Of a stretch of 64,000 nucleotides of DNA, positions 48,524 through 56,423 are shown in pieces. The DNA comes from Paraburkholderia megapolitana (GTDB lineage Bacteria; Pseudomonadota; Gammaproteobacteria; Burkholderiales; Burkholderiaceae): contig NZ_CP041743.1 in the NCBI RefSeq assembly GCF_007556815.1, forward strand, positions 1,426,001 to 1,490,000. The letters are read 5' to 3'. Each line of letters begins with the position of its first letter. Positions within the stretch are counted from its first letter, which is position 1. The translations under genes were made by a program, and so were the position numbers. The notes under the pieces were generated by a model that saw only the letters and a program-made list of their open reading frames with translations, did not search any database and had not been told where the DNA came from.

Positions 48524-48772
48524 TTGAAATTTGCCAAACGCAATTGCATTGTCGAAGCCACTCGATGGTTTTCGCCAGGCGATCATCCAGCCGTTGAACA
48601 ACACGATGGCGTGTGGTCGATTGCCACACCCGAGGGATGGCGCGACGTGAAGCCGGGCGACTGGGTGATCACGCCGTCTGGGGACGCGACTTATTGCATG
48701 CAGGACTCGCTGTTCACCAGCCTCTATGAGCCGCTTGCCAGCAGTCCTGTCCTAACCGCCACGCTAGTCTGA
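48524..48772 (+). CDS. Small protein resembling phage-type PGDY/DWVI proteins
   Basis: An 82-residue protein starting at TTG, chosen because AGGAGG lies 5 bases before it. It contains GWRDVKPGDWVITPSGDATY and ends DSLFTSLYEPL. This order (a WVI.P.GE/D core followed by F...YEP) is seen in small phage and prophage proteins of unknown function. No other phage genes are nearby, so it may be a domesticated remnant. Function unknown. Confidence 0.65.
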   Translation: MKFAKRNCIVEATRWFSPGDHPAVEQHDGVWSIATPEGWRDVKPGDWVITPSGDATYCMQDSLFTSLYEPLASSPVLTATLV

Positions 48773-48813
48773 GTACGCGTTTTATGGTCCGGGCGGTGTG
48801 GCGCTTCGTTCGT

Positions 48814-49608
48814 TCAGTGACGCAGCGCGCGCCATTGCCCTGGAGCGAGACCGAAGCGCCGTGTGAATGCATGCGTAAACGCGCTCTGATCGGCGAAGCC
48901 GATGTCAAACGCGATATCGGTCAGCGAGCGGCGCGGATCGGCAAGCAGCGTCACCGAAGTATCGAGCCTTAACCGCTGCAGATAGCGATGCGGTGTCTCG
49001 CCGAACGCGTCGATGAACAACTGATGAAAGCGCCGCATACCGAAGCCGCAATGCGCGGCGAGATCGGCGATGCGCAGCGGCTCCGCGAGGTGCGCGCGCA
49101 GCCAGCGATCGATGCGCGCGAAATCGAGGCCGGGGCCGGATAGTCCGGCGCGGCTTGCCGGCACAGCGCCGGTGTTCGAGAGGATCGCGGCGCACAGGCG
49201 CGCGGCCGCATCCCAGTTGAAGCGCCGTAGGTGCGGCGCCAGCGTGGTGGGTTCGGCGGGTATGCCGACTGTGGCGCCCGCAGCGATCTGGCGCACGAGC
49301 TGAGTCATGTACGGATCGACGCTCACAGCGCGCGCCCGGTCGAACAGACGCTCGGGCACGGCCAGCGAAGCAGCAGGTAAATCGAGCACAAGCTGGCAGT
49401 TTTCGCCAAGCCCCGAGTAGTCGTGCCGCGAGCCGGCGGGAACCAGCCACGCGGAGCCGCTGGCGATCTGCTCGCCGACGCCATCCACGGCCATCACCAT
49501 CGAGCCGTCGAGCCCCAGCACGACCTGATGGAAGTCGTGTACGTCCGACGCCTCGATGGCGCCGAAACGGCGCAACGAAACGCTGGGTGCGAGGGGTATC
49601 GGCAGCAT
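48814..49608 (-). CDS. AraC-family transcriptional regulator
   Basis: A 264-residue regulator with an N-terminal cupin-like sensing half (VHDFHQVVLGLDGSMVMAVD, WLVPAGSRHDYSG). The C-terminal AraC HTH pair is at about residues 165-260 (IADLAAHCGFGMRRFHQLF, AFDIGFADQSAFTHAF). Its start is adjacent to and in line with the FKBP gene on the same strand, 23 bases beyond that gene's stop. Target and ligand are unknown. Confidence 0.88.
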   Translation of the reverse strand: MLPIPLAPSVSLRRFGAIEASDVHDFHQVVLGLDGSMVMAVDGVGEQIASGSAWLVPAGSRHDYSGLGENCQLVLDLPAASLAVPERLFDRARAVSVDPYMTQLVRQIAAGATVGIPAEPTTLAPHLRRFNWDAAARLCAAILSNTGAVPASRAGLSGPGLDFARIDRWLRAHLAEPLRIADLAAHCGFGMRRFHQLFIDAFGETPHRYLQRLRLDTSVTLLADPRRSLTDIAFDIGFADQSAFTHAFTRRFGLAPGQWRALRH

Positions 49609-49631
49609 CGGCTAACGGCGGCGAGCGACGC

Positions 49632-49973
49632 TCAGACGCCGAGCAGTTCGACTTCGAACACCAGCGTTGCATTCGGCGGAATCACGCCGCCTGCGCCGCG
49701 CGGGCCGTAGCCGAGTTGCGGCGGAATCGTCAGGCGGCGCACACCGCCGACTTTCATGCCCTGTACGCCTTCATCCCAACCCTTGATGACCATCCCGCCG
49801 CCCAGCACGAAGTCGAACGGATCGTTGCGATCCTTGCTCGAATCGAACTTCTGGCCGTCGGTCAACCAGCCCGTGTAATGCACGCTGACGGTCTTGCCTG
49901 CAACGGCTTCGGCGCCGCTGCCTTCGGTCAGATCTTCGTATTTCAGGCCGGATTCGGTGGTGACGCTAGACAT
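49632..49973 (-). CDS. FKBP-type peptidyl-prolyl cis-trans isomerase
   Basis: A compact 113-residue cytosolic FKBP. The core has [38 protein letters not shown] and [20 protein letters not shown], the ligand-pocket aromatic pattern. ATG 49973 follows AAGGAG; the longer upstream frame lacks similarity. There is no signal peptide and no extra chaperone domain. Presumed to speed proline isomerisation during folding. Confidence 0.95.
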   Translation of the reverse strand: MSSVTTESGLKYEDLTEGSGAEAVAGKTVSVHYTGWLTDGQKFDSSKDRNDPFDFVLGGGMVIKGWDEGVQGMKVGGVRRLTIPPQLGYGPRGAGGVIPPNATLVFEVELLGV

Positions 49974-50174
49974 GACACACTCCTTCAGACAAATCGTTGA
50001 GAACCGGTATTGTAGGCGAGGTTGGTCGGCTGTTTCCTGTCGTGCGCGGGTTCCTGGCCGACCGGGCCCGCTACGTGCTACCTCGATTCCGATCGACCGG
50101 CGATCCAGGGCGCCGGAACGGCCTGCCATAATGACCGTCATGACGACCATCCCTGCACCGAGAGGGCTTCAAAC

Positions 50175-50975
50175 GTGAGCACGTCTTCTGCTGGGCCTGG
50201 CGCTGCACAGCCCGGCCGCCCCGATTCCGCCGCCTACGAACGCACCGCCCGCCGGCGCGTCGAAACTGCGCTCTTCATGCGCGACCATGTGTTGTCGCTG
50301 GTATCGCACGATCTGCGCGGCCCGCTAAACGCGATTCATAGCTGGGCTTACGTGCTGGAGCGCAAGCTCGATGCCGCCGATAGCGCGGGGCAACGCGCGC
50401 TGGGCGGCATCCGCACCGGTGTCGAACAGCAGGTGAAACTGCTCGAAGAGATCGTCGATACGACGCGCGCCGAGACGCGCACGCTCGCGCTCGACCATGC
50501 GCCGTTCGCGCTATGGCCGCTCGTCGACGAAACGCTCGGCGAGGTCCGCACGACGCTGGCCGGGCCGCGCGAGGTGTCGATCGAAGTCGATACGCAACTA
50601 TCCACCGACCAGTTGAGCGGCGACCGCGACCGGCTTGCAGCCGCGCTGTGGCTGATGCTGACGTTTGCGGTCGAAGCGAGCGCTGCGGCGTCGCAGGTGA
50701 CGCTCGCGACGGCCGTCGATGGAACCGCGTGGCAGAGCACCGTCACGTTCCACCCGACACCCGCCGCATTCGATGCCGCCGATGTGCCTCACCTGCTCGA
50801 AGCATTTGCGCGCAGGCAAGCCCAGGCGCCGTGCGAAGCGGGTCGTATTGCGTGGGTGCTGGCGCTGTGCAGGCGCGTGGCCGAGGCGCACGGCGGCACG
50901 TTCGAGCAGAACGATGCAGCGCAGCCCGGTGGCGCCGCGACGCTTGCGCTGCGGGTGCCGCTGGCCGGGGCGTAG
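50175..50975 (+). CDS. Histidine-kinase-like protein with a degenerate ATPase domain
   Basis: A 266-residue soluble protein with a HisKA dimerisation segment (VSHDLRGPLNAIHSW, candidate phospho-His45). The following HATPase-like region is degenerate. The N-box segment reads RLAAALWLMLTFAVEAS without the usual Asn, and the G-box ends GRIAWVLALCRRVAEAHGGT, lacking the normal GxGLG. It starts at GTG 50175 with GAGAGGG upstream. There is no membrane or sensor domain and no response regulator nearby. It may be a phosphatase, a scaffold or a phosphotransfer partner rather than an active kinase. Confidence 0.75.
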   Translation: MSTSSAGPGAAQPGRPDSAAYERTARRRVETALFMRDHVLSLVSHDLRGPLNAIHSWAYVLERKLDAADSAGQRALGGIRTGVEQQVKLLEEIVDTTRAETRTLALDHAPFALWPLVDETLGEVRTTLAGPREVSIEVDTQLSTDQLSGDRDRLAAALWLMLTFAVEASAAASQVTLATAVDGTAWQSTVTFHPTPAAFDAADVPHLLEAFARRQAQAPCEAGRIAWVLALCRRVAEAHGGTFEQNDAAQPGGAATLALRVPLAGA

Positions 50976-51107
50976 ATCTTAGATCGTAGCCAGCAGCGCG
51001 CTACGGCAAAAAGCCGCAAGCCCGCAACCGCCGGTTTTTGACCGGATCGGCTTTCAGCTGGCTTGCACCCTCTATACTGACAACTTTTGCTTCCGGAGCC
51101 TCCCCTC

Positions 51108-52469
51108 TTGATCCAGGTTGTCGCCCTCATCGGCGCGTTATTGCTCGTTGCGCTCAACGGCTTCTTCGTCGCGGCCGAATTCGGTCTCGTCAAACTGCGG
51201 CAAACCCGCGTGCGGGCGCTCGCGAAAAAACACGGCCTGCGCGGCCGCCTGCTGGCCAAGGTTCACGGTCGTCTCGACGCGTATCTGTCCGCGTGCCAAC
51301 TCGGCATCACGCTCGCGTCACTCGGCCTCGGCTGGATCGGAGAGCCCGCGTTCGCCCAACTGCTGTCGCCGCTTTTCGAAGTGCTCGGTATCCATTCGCT
51401 GCCGCTCACGCATGCAATCTCGCTGTTCTTCGCGTTCACCTGCATTTCGTTTTTGCACATCGTGGTCGGCGAGCTGGCGCCGAAGTCGCTCGCGATCCGC
51501 CAGGCCGAGCGCATCTCGCTGTGGACCGCGATGCCGCTGTACGGTTTCTACTGGGCGATGTATCCGGCTATCTGGTTGCTCAACGGCAGTGCGAACGCGG
51601 TGTTGCGTATCGCAGGGCTTTCGTCGGGGCACGGTGACGACGCGCACTACTCGAACGACGAACTGAAGCTGATCCTGCGCGGCCGGCGCGCCGGCGTCGA
51701 GCAACAGAAGGACGGTCATCCTGACAACGTGCTTGGCGAAGGTGCTTATAGCCAGGACGAATGGAACACGATCGCGCACTCACTCGATTTTTCGCGCATG
51801 ACCGTCTCCGATCTGATGCGGCCTGCCCACGAGATGGTCGGCCTGCGCCGCGATCTGCCGTTGCGCGACAACATGCAGGTGGTCGCGCAGCATCGTTTCA
51901 GCCGTTATCCGCTATTCGACGATGCATCCGGCGTGCGCGTGGACGGCATGATCCACCTGAAGGACCTGCTGCTTGCACGACACGCGGGCAGCACGCTCGA
52001 AGACCTCGCCCAGTACGCGCGACCGGTTCAGTACGTGAAGCCGACGATGCCCGCACTCGAACTGTTCCGGCGTTTTCGCAAGGGCGCGCCGCACTTTGCG
52101 CTGGTCGGTCACAAGAATGCGCAGCCGATCGGCTTCCTGACGCTCGACAATCTGCTCGGCGCGCTGGTCGGTCAGATTCACGACGAGTTCCGTCAAGGCG
52201 ACGCCGACTGGACGCGGATGGACGACGGCACGCTCATGGGTAAAGGGAGCTTGCCGGTGGTATCGCTGGAACGCGCGCTCGGCATCGATATCGACGAAGG
52301 TCGTGCGGAATCGGTCGGTGGTCTCGTGATCCAGGCGCTCAACGATCTGCCGGAAGAAGGCCAGCGTGTCTCGTTCGATCGCTTCGATGTCGTCGTCAAG
52401 AAGATGCGCGGCCCGCGGATCGTGCTCGTGCGTGTGTATCCGAAGCAGTTCGACGACGAGGGCGGTTAG
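51108..52469 (+). CDS. CorC/HlyC-family (CNNM/DUF21) membrane protein
   Basis: A 453-residue inner-membrane protein of the haemolysin/CorC family. The N-terminal DUF21 domain has several helices (ALIGALLLVALNGFFVAAEFG to about residue 190). A CBS pair follows (SRMTVSDLMRP, PLRDNMQVVAQ, FSRYPLFDD). The C-terminal CorC_HlyC domain includes GLVIQALNDLPEEGQRV. I chose TTG 51108 because GGAG lies 10 bases before it; another in-frame TTG is at 51087. The family is linked to Mg2+/Co2+ efflux; the old 'haemolysin' label is unproven. Confidence 0.88.
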   Translation: MIQVVALIGALLLVALNGFFVAAEFGLVKLRQTRVRALAKKHGLRGRLLAKVHGRLDAYLSACQLGITLASLGLGWIGEPAFAQLLSPLFEVLGIHSLPLTHAISLFFAFTCISFLHIVVGELAPKSLAIRQAERISLWTAMPLYGFYWAMYPAIWLLNGSANAVLRIAGLSSGHGDDAHYSNDELKLILRGRRAGVEQQKDGHPDNVLGEGAYSQDEWNTIAHSLDFSRMTVSDLMRPAHEMVGLRRDLPLRDNMQVVAQHRFSRYPLFDDASGVRVDGMIHLKDLLLARHAGSTLEDLAQYARPVQYVKPTMPALELFRRFRKGAPHFALVGHKNAQPIGFLTLDNLLGALVGQIHDEFRQGDADWTRMDDGTLMGKGSLPVVSLERALGIDIDEGRAESVGGLVIQALNDLPEEGQRVSFDRFDVVVKKMRGPRIVLVRVYPKQFDDEGG

Positions 52470-52510
52470 GCGGGCATCGTTTCGGTTTGCCTTGCCTTGC
52501 CGAATCGCGA

Positions 52511-53902
52511 TCACAGCGTGCGCGTGCTTCCATACGTGGTGGGATCGAGCGATATGGCGAGACCCTGCCAGTCGTATCGGCCGAGCTTCAGCTGTGCGGT
52601 ATTTTCCTGAGCGATGCGCCTGAAGAGGCGCAATGCGGCCTTGCTCTCAAGCTGGGCGGTGTCCTCGTCCAGATGCTCGGACAACAACCGGCAGCGCAGC
52701 GCGCGAACCATGTTCCTGTCCCAGACCGTCGCGTTCAGTTCGCCATGACCGAACAGCGAATTCGAATGCAGATTGCAGGACCCGAGCGTCGCCCATTCGT
52801 CGTCGATGAGCATGATCTTCGAATGGACGTAGACGCTGCTGCGCGTGCCTTCCGCAGTGCGTCCTGCGATTCCCGTCAGCGTGAAGTTTGCGTATTGCCC
52901 GAGTGCGTCGATGTGATCGAAAAGCCCTTGCTTTGTCGGGTCGCGCCGCCATTGGCCGTATGGGTCCTCCGGTTCCGTGGGCGCCAGCATGACGATTTCC
53001 ACGCCGCGTTTTAGTGCCTGCTCGAGCGGCCTGGCTATGTCGGGAACCGGTAGCGCCTGATTCTCGATGTAGATCGAATGGCGGGCTGCCGCGATGGCCA
53101 GCAGGTATTGATCGGTGATCGACCGTTCGCCTTTCGACAGATCGTAGGCGAAGCCATCGGGCGTCGGTGTCCTTTCGTCGTAAAGACCTGCATGCATGTT
53201 CCGCTGAATCTGCACCACGCTTGCACCGCGCGATGCGGAGATGCGCACGGGAAAGGGCAACCTGTCGCCGTCATCGTTATTCCAGCGTCCATCGGTCTTG
53301 TTGCGTTCGCTCGCTCCGTTCCAGCGCTGCACGAAGTTGTGATGTACGTCGCTGCAGCACGGCCCCGTGACTTCGACATAGAAGTCGTGGCGATGACCCA
53401 CGCCGTCGTGGCCCGGTTCGAAGCATCCGAACGTCGGGTTGATACCGCCGATAAACGCTGTCTCCGATTCTGCGCCTGCGTCCATCAACCAGAACTTCTG
53501 ATGCTGGACGAAACGATCGATTGCGCAGTCCCATCGTGCCTTGAAGCTAACGTTTCTTGCACGCAGTCGCGCGTGATCCTCCGGTGTTCCGGCGAATGTT
53601 TTGCCGTATCGACTGCTCTGCTCGAGTGGGCGCCAGAAAAGCACCCGCACGTCGAGTCCGCGTGCCGCCGCGCGATCGAGCACATCGAATATCGTGCCGC
53701 GGTTGTCCGGCATCTGGAATTCAGGGTCGATGAAGGTCACGGCGAGCCAGACGCTGTGTTGCGCGTGATCGATTGCCTCGCACAGTCTGCGGAAGGTGGG
53801 TCCGCTATCGACCAATGGTCGCAGCAGGTTTCCGGTACGCAACGGATAGGAGCCGGACTGAATGGAAGGGATGGATGAGGCTTGTGCTTCGACTGCGTTC
53901 AT
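52511..53902 (-). CDS. Phospholipase D-like protein (cardiolipin synthase type)
   Basis: A 463-residue protein with two HKD motifs: HQKFWLMD (His134, Lys136, Asp141) and HSKIMLID (His360, Lys362, Asp367), the second followed by WATLGSCN. This is the PLD/cardiolipin-synthase fold. No signal peptide or membrane helix is obvious. ATG 53902 follows AGGAG; the longer frame from 53983 has no support. Substrate is unknown; phospholipid transphosphatidylation or hydrolysis is likely from family. Confidence 0.88.
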   Translation of the reverse strand: MNAVEAQASSIPSIQSGSYPLRTGNLLRPLVDSGPTFRRLCEAIDHAQHSVWLAVTFIDPEFQMPDNRGTIFDVLDRAAARGLDVRVLFWRPLEQSSRYGKTFAGTPEDHARLRARNVSFKARWDCAIDRFVQHQKFWLMDAGAESETAFIGGINPTFGCFEPGHDGVGHRHDFYVEVTGPCCSDVHHNFVQRWNGASERNKTDGRWNNDDGDRLPFPVRISASRGASVVQIQRNMHAGLYDERTPTPDGFAYDLSKGERSITDQYLLAIAAARHSIYIENQALPVPDIARPLEQALKRGVEIVMLAPTEPEDPYGQWRRDPTKQGLFDHIDALGQYANFTLTGIAGRTAEGTRSSVYVHSKIMLIDDEWATLGSCNLHSNSLFGHGELNATVWDRNMVRALRCRLLSEHLDEDTAQLESKAALRLFRRIAQENTAQLKLGRYDWQGLAISLDPTTYGSTRTL

Positions 53903-54156
53903 GGATGCTCCTCGCGCGATGCTTGCGATTCTGCAGGAGTTTCCTTGCGGATAGATTGCCAGGTTGCCTTGAAGCGCGTGCACATGGATGCCGAGCTTCT
54001 TGGGCTCTGCGCGTTTGCAGTTTGCACGTTCGATGACAACTCGCCGGGAATCGGGAATACTTTCGCGGGCATCGCCTGCGCCTTCATTGCGGAATTGTGG
54101 ATCTGGTCTGAACTCAGGCGCTAGTTCAATGGTTTGTGAGGATCTTCAGGGACGAC

Positions 54157-54879
54157 ATGGAATACCTCCTCGTACTCAGCGTCGGTCTCGTCGCCGGCGT
54201 GTTGAGCGGTGTGATCGGCACCGGCTCGTCGATGCTGCTGATGCCCGTCCTCGTCATGTCCTTTGGCCCGCAACAAGCGGTGCCGATCATGGCGATTGCC
54301 GCGATCATGGGCAATCTCGGCAAGGTGCTCGCGTGGTGGCGCGAGATCGACTGGCGCGTCTGCGGGGCCTATTGCGCGACTGCGGTACCGGGCGCCGCGC
54401 TCGGAGTCCGCACGCTGCTCGCGCTACCGCCGCATGCGGTGGAACTGGCGCTTGGCGTGTTCTTCGTCGCGATGGTGCCGACACGGCGCTGGCTCGCGCG
54501 TCGCGAGGTTCGTTTCACGCTGCTGCAACTTGCGTTGATTGGCGGTGTGGTGGGTTTTCTGACGGGCATCGTTGTGTCGACGGGGCCGATTACCGTGCCC
54601 GTGTTCATGTCGTATGGTCTTGTTAAAGGCGCGTTTCTTGCCACCGAGGCCGCGGGTTCGGTCGCTGTGTATGTCGCCAAGGTTGCTGTTTTCCGCCACT
54701 TTGGCGCGTTGCCGCCGAGCGTTGTGTTCAGCGGTTTGATCATTGGATCTGCGTTGATGGCGGGGTCGTTTGCGGCGCGGCACATCGTGCTGCGGATGAG
54801 TCCGAAGACGTTCCGGCTCGTGGTCGATGGGTTGATGCTGTCGTCGGGGTTGTCGTTGTTGTGGGCGGCGGGGCGGTAG
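54157..54879 (+). CDS. TauE/SafE-family sulfite exporter-like permease
   Basis: A 240-residue protein with about eight membrane helices, of the TauE/SafE (DUF81) family. The start (VGLVAGVLSGVIGTGSSMLLMP) and the second half (GGVVGFLTGIVVSTGPITVPVF) show the internal repeat typical of this family. AGGGA precedes ATG 54157; a GTG at 54136 is less likely. The cargo is probably an organosulfonate or sulfite, but it is not determined by context. Confidence 0.88.
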   Translation: MEYLLVLSVGLVAGVLSGVIGTGSSMLLMPVLVMSFGPQQAVPIMAIAAIMGNLGKVLAWWREIDWRVCGAYCATAVPGAALGVRTLLALPPHAVELALGVFFVAMVPTRRWLARREVRFTLLQLALIGGVVGFLTGIVVSTGPITVPVFMSYGLVKGAFLATEAAGSVAVYVAKVAVFRHFGALPPSVVFSGLIIGSALMAGSFAARHIVLRMSPKTFRLVVDGLMLSSGLSLLWAAGR

Positions 54880-54933
54880 TGCCGTACGCACGGTGCGGTG
54901 ACCCTGTTCATCGCGATACCAGTAGCGGCACGC

Positions 54934-56394
54934 CTACCCCACACTCGCCTCAAACACCCGCCGATAATTACCACCCAGTATCATCCCGACCTCGCCGGCG
55001 CTGAAGCCCGTGCCGATCAACGCATTGGCCAGCGCAGGCAACTGCTGGTAGCGCCGGAACACCGGCGGCGAGATGAAGCCGTACAGGTCGGTGCCGAGCC
55101 CGACATGCTCGACGCCGACAACGTCGGCCATCCGTTTCATGCCTTCCGCCATACCCTGCAAATCGTGGAAGCTACCCGAACTCGGCCAGACCCCGATCAC
55201 ACCTCCGGTGTCGGCAATGGCCCGCGCATGATCGGGTGAAATCAACCGGCTGTAGGTCGAGGGATGCGTCGACAGCGCAGTGTGCGATAGCACCAGCGGC
55301 TTCGTAGTCGTTGCGGCCGCGCGTTTGACGAGATCGTAGGTGCCGTGCGCCACGTCGACCACAATGCCAAGCGCGTTGCAACGTCGCACGACGTCCGCGC
55401 CAAAATCAGTCAGTCCGTCGTGTACGGGTGGCGCAGTCTGGATGTCGCCGAGTTCGTTGACCCGGTAGTGTGTGAGCTGCAGATGGCGCAACCGGTGCGC
55501 GGTGTACACCTCATCGACCCGTTCCACACGTCCCCCGAGAAAATCCGCGCCTTCGGCCGCAACGATCACACACGGCCCCGTCTTGCCGAGCGCGGCAAGC
55601 GAAGCCGTGTCGGTCACGACCTGCAGCTGTTCCCGTTCGATCAGTTCGTCGACGCGCTTGAATGAAGCTTGTCCAAGTGCATACAGCTCGCCGGGTTGCG
55701 GTTCGCGCCATGCTTCGAAGCGGCGCCGGTCGGCGGAGATGCGGGTGGCCGTGGTATCGGCGACGATCGCGAGGCAGATGACGTTCATCCCGCCTGCGCG
55801 CATCGGCGCGGCGACCGGCAAGAACGGGCGATTCACGCCGATCGCGGGGTCGCGCGAGACGGTGACGTGGCCGGAGTGGCTGTGCATGTCGATGGTCAAC
55901 GTCGACGCGGTGCGCCAGGCATTTGAGGCGTCGTCGGTCGGTGCGCTGGCAGGTTCGGCGGTGTGGTCGGTAGCGTCGGTGTAGCTCGCAAAGCGGCCGG
56001 GCGCGCATGCCGCGAGTCCGAGCGCGGCACCCGACGCAAGAAACGCGCGACGGCTCAGCGTGATGGTCGTAACGGCGGCCGGCGCAGCATCGACCAGTTG
56101 ATAGCGCCAGCCTGCGGGATCGTCGGTCAGAACCCGCAGGTGGCCACGTATCGCGACGGCCTGCGCCCGCACCGGCACTAACTGCGTGGCGAACACCTCG
56201 ACGCACGCACGCGGATCGGCGGGGACGCAACCGCCGCAGCACGGCACGTCGCGCGTCAATAGAAAGTAGTCGGCCTCGGTCGCAACATCGAGCGGTAGCA
56301 TCCATCCGGACAGTTCGATGGTGGTGCCATCGAACGCGTCGGCCGCGCCGCTGCTCAACGCTTGCCAGTCCGGCAGCATCGTTTCTTTCGTCAT
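54934..56394 (-). CDS. M19-family dipeptidase-like protein with an unusual N-terminal domain and internal Tat signal
   Basis: A 486-residue protein. Residues 1-105 resemble DUF3299 (GTTIELSGWMLPLD, FLLTRDVPCCGGC). Residues 112-130 look like a twin-arginine lipoprotein signal (LSRRAFLASGAALGLAAC) in mid-protein. From about 165 on it is an M19 membrane-dipeptidase domain (IDMHSHSG, SHTALSTHPSTYSRLIS, VGLGTDLYGF). The usual metal motif HxD is HSH here. There is no Met, Val or Leu start codon just before the signal (GTT encodes the Val), so this looks like a genuine fusion. ATG 56394 is the start. Confidence 0.8.
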   Translation of the reverse strand: MTKETMLPDWQALSSGAADAFDGTTIELSGWMLPLDVATEADYFLLTRDVPCCGGCVPADPRACVEVFATQLVPVRAQAVAIRGHLRVLTDDPAGWRYQLVDAAPAAVTTITLSRRAFLASGAALGLAACAPGRFASYTDATDHTAEPASAPTDDASNAWRTASTLTIDMHSHSGHVTVSRDPAIGVNRPFLPVAAPMRAGGMNVICLAIVADTTATRISADRRRFEAWREPQPGELYALGQASFKRVDELIEREQLQVVTDTASLAALGKTGPCVIVAAEGADFLGGRVERVDEVYTAHRLRHLQLTHYRVNELGDIQTAPPVHDGLTDFGADVVRRCNALGIVVDVAHGTYDLVKRAAATTTKPLVLSHTALSTHPSTYSRLISPDHARAIADTGGVIGVWPSSGSFHDLQGMAEGMKRMADVVGVEHVGLGTDLYGFISPPVFRRYQQLPALANALIGTGFSAGEVGMILGGNYRRVFEASVG

Positions 56395-56423
56395 TGTCAG
56401 TTTCCGAAGAGGCGACAGCGGCG

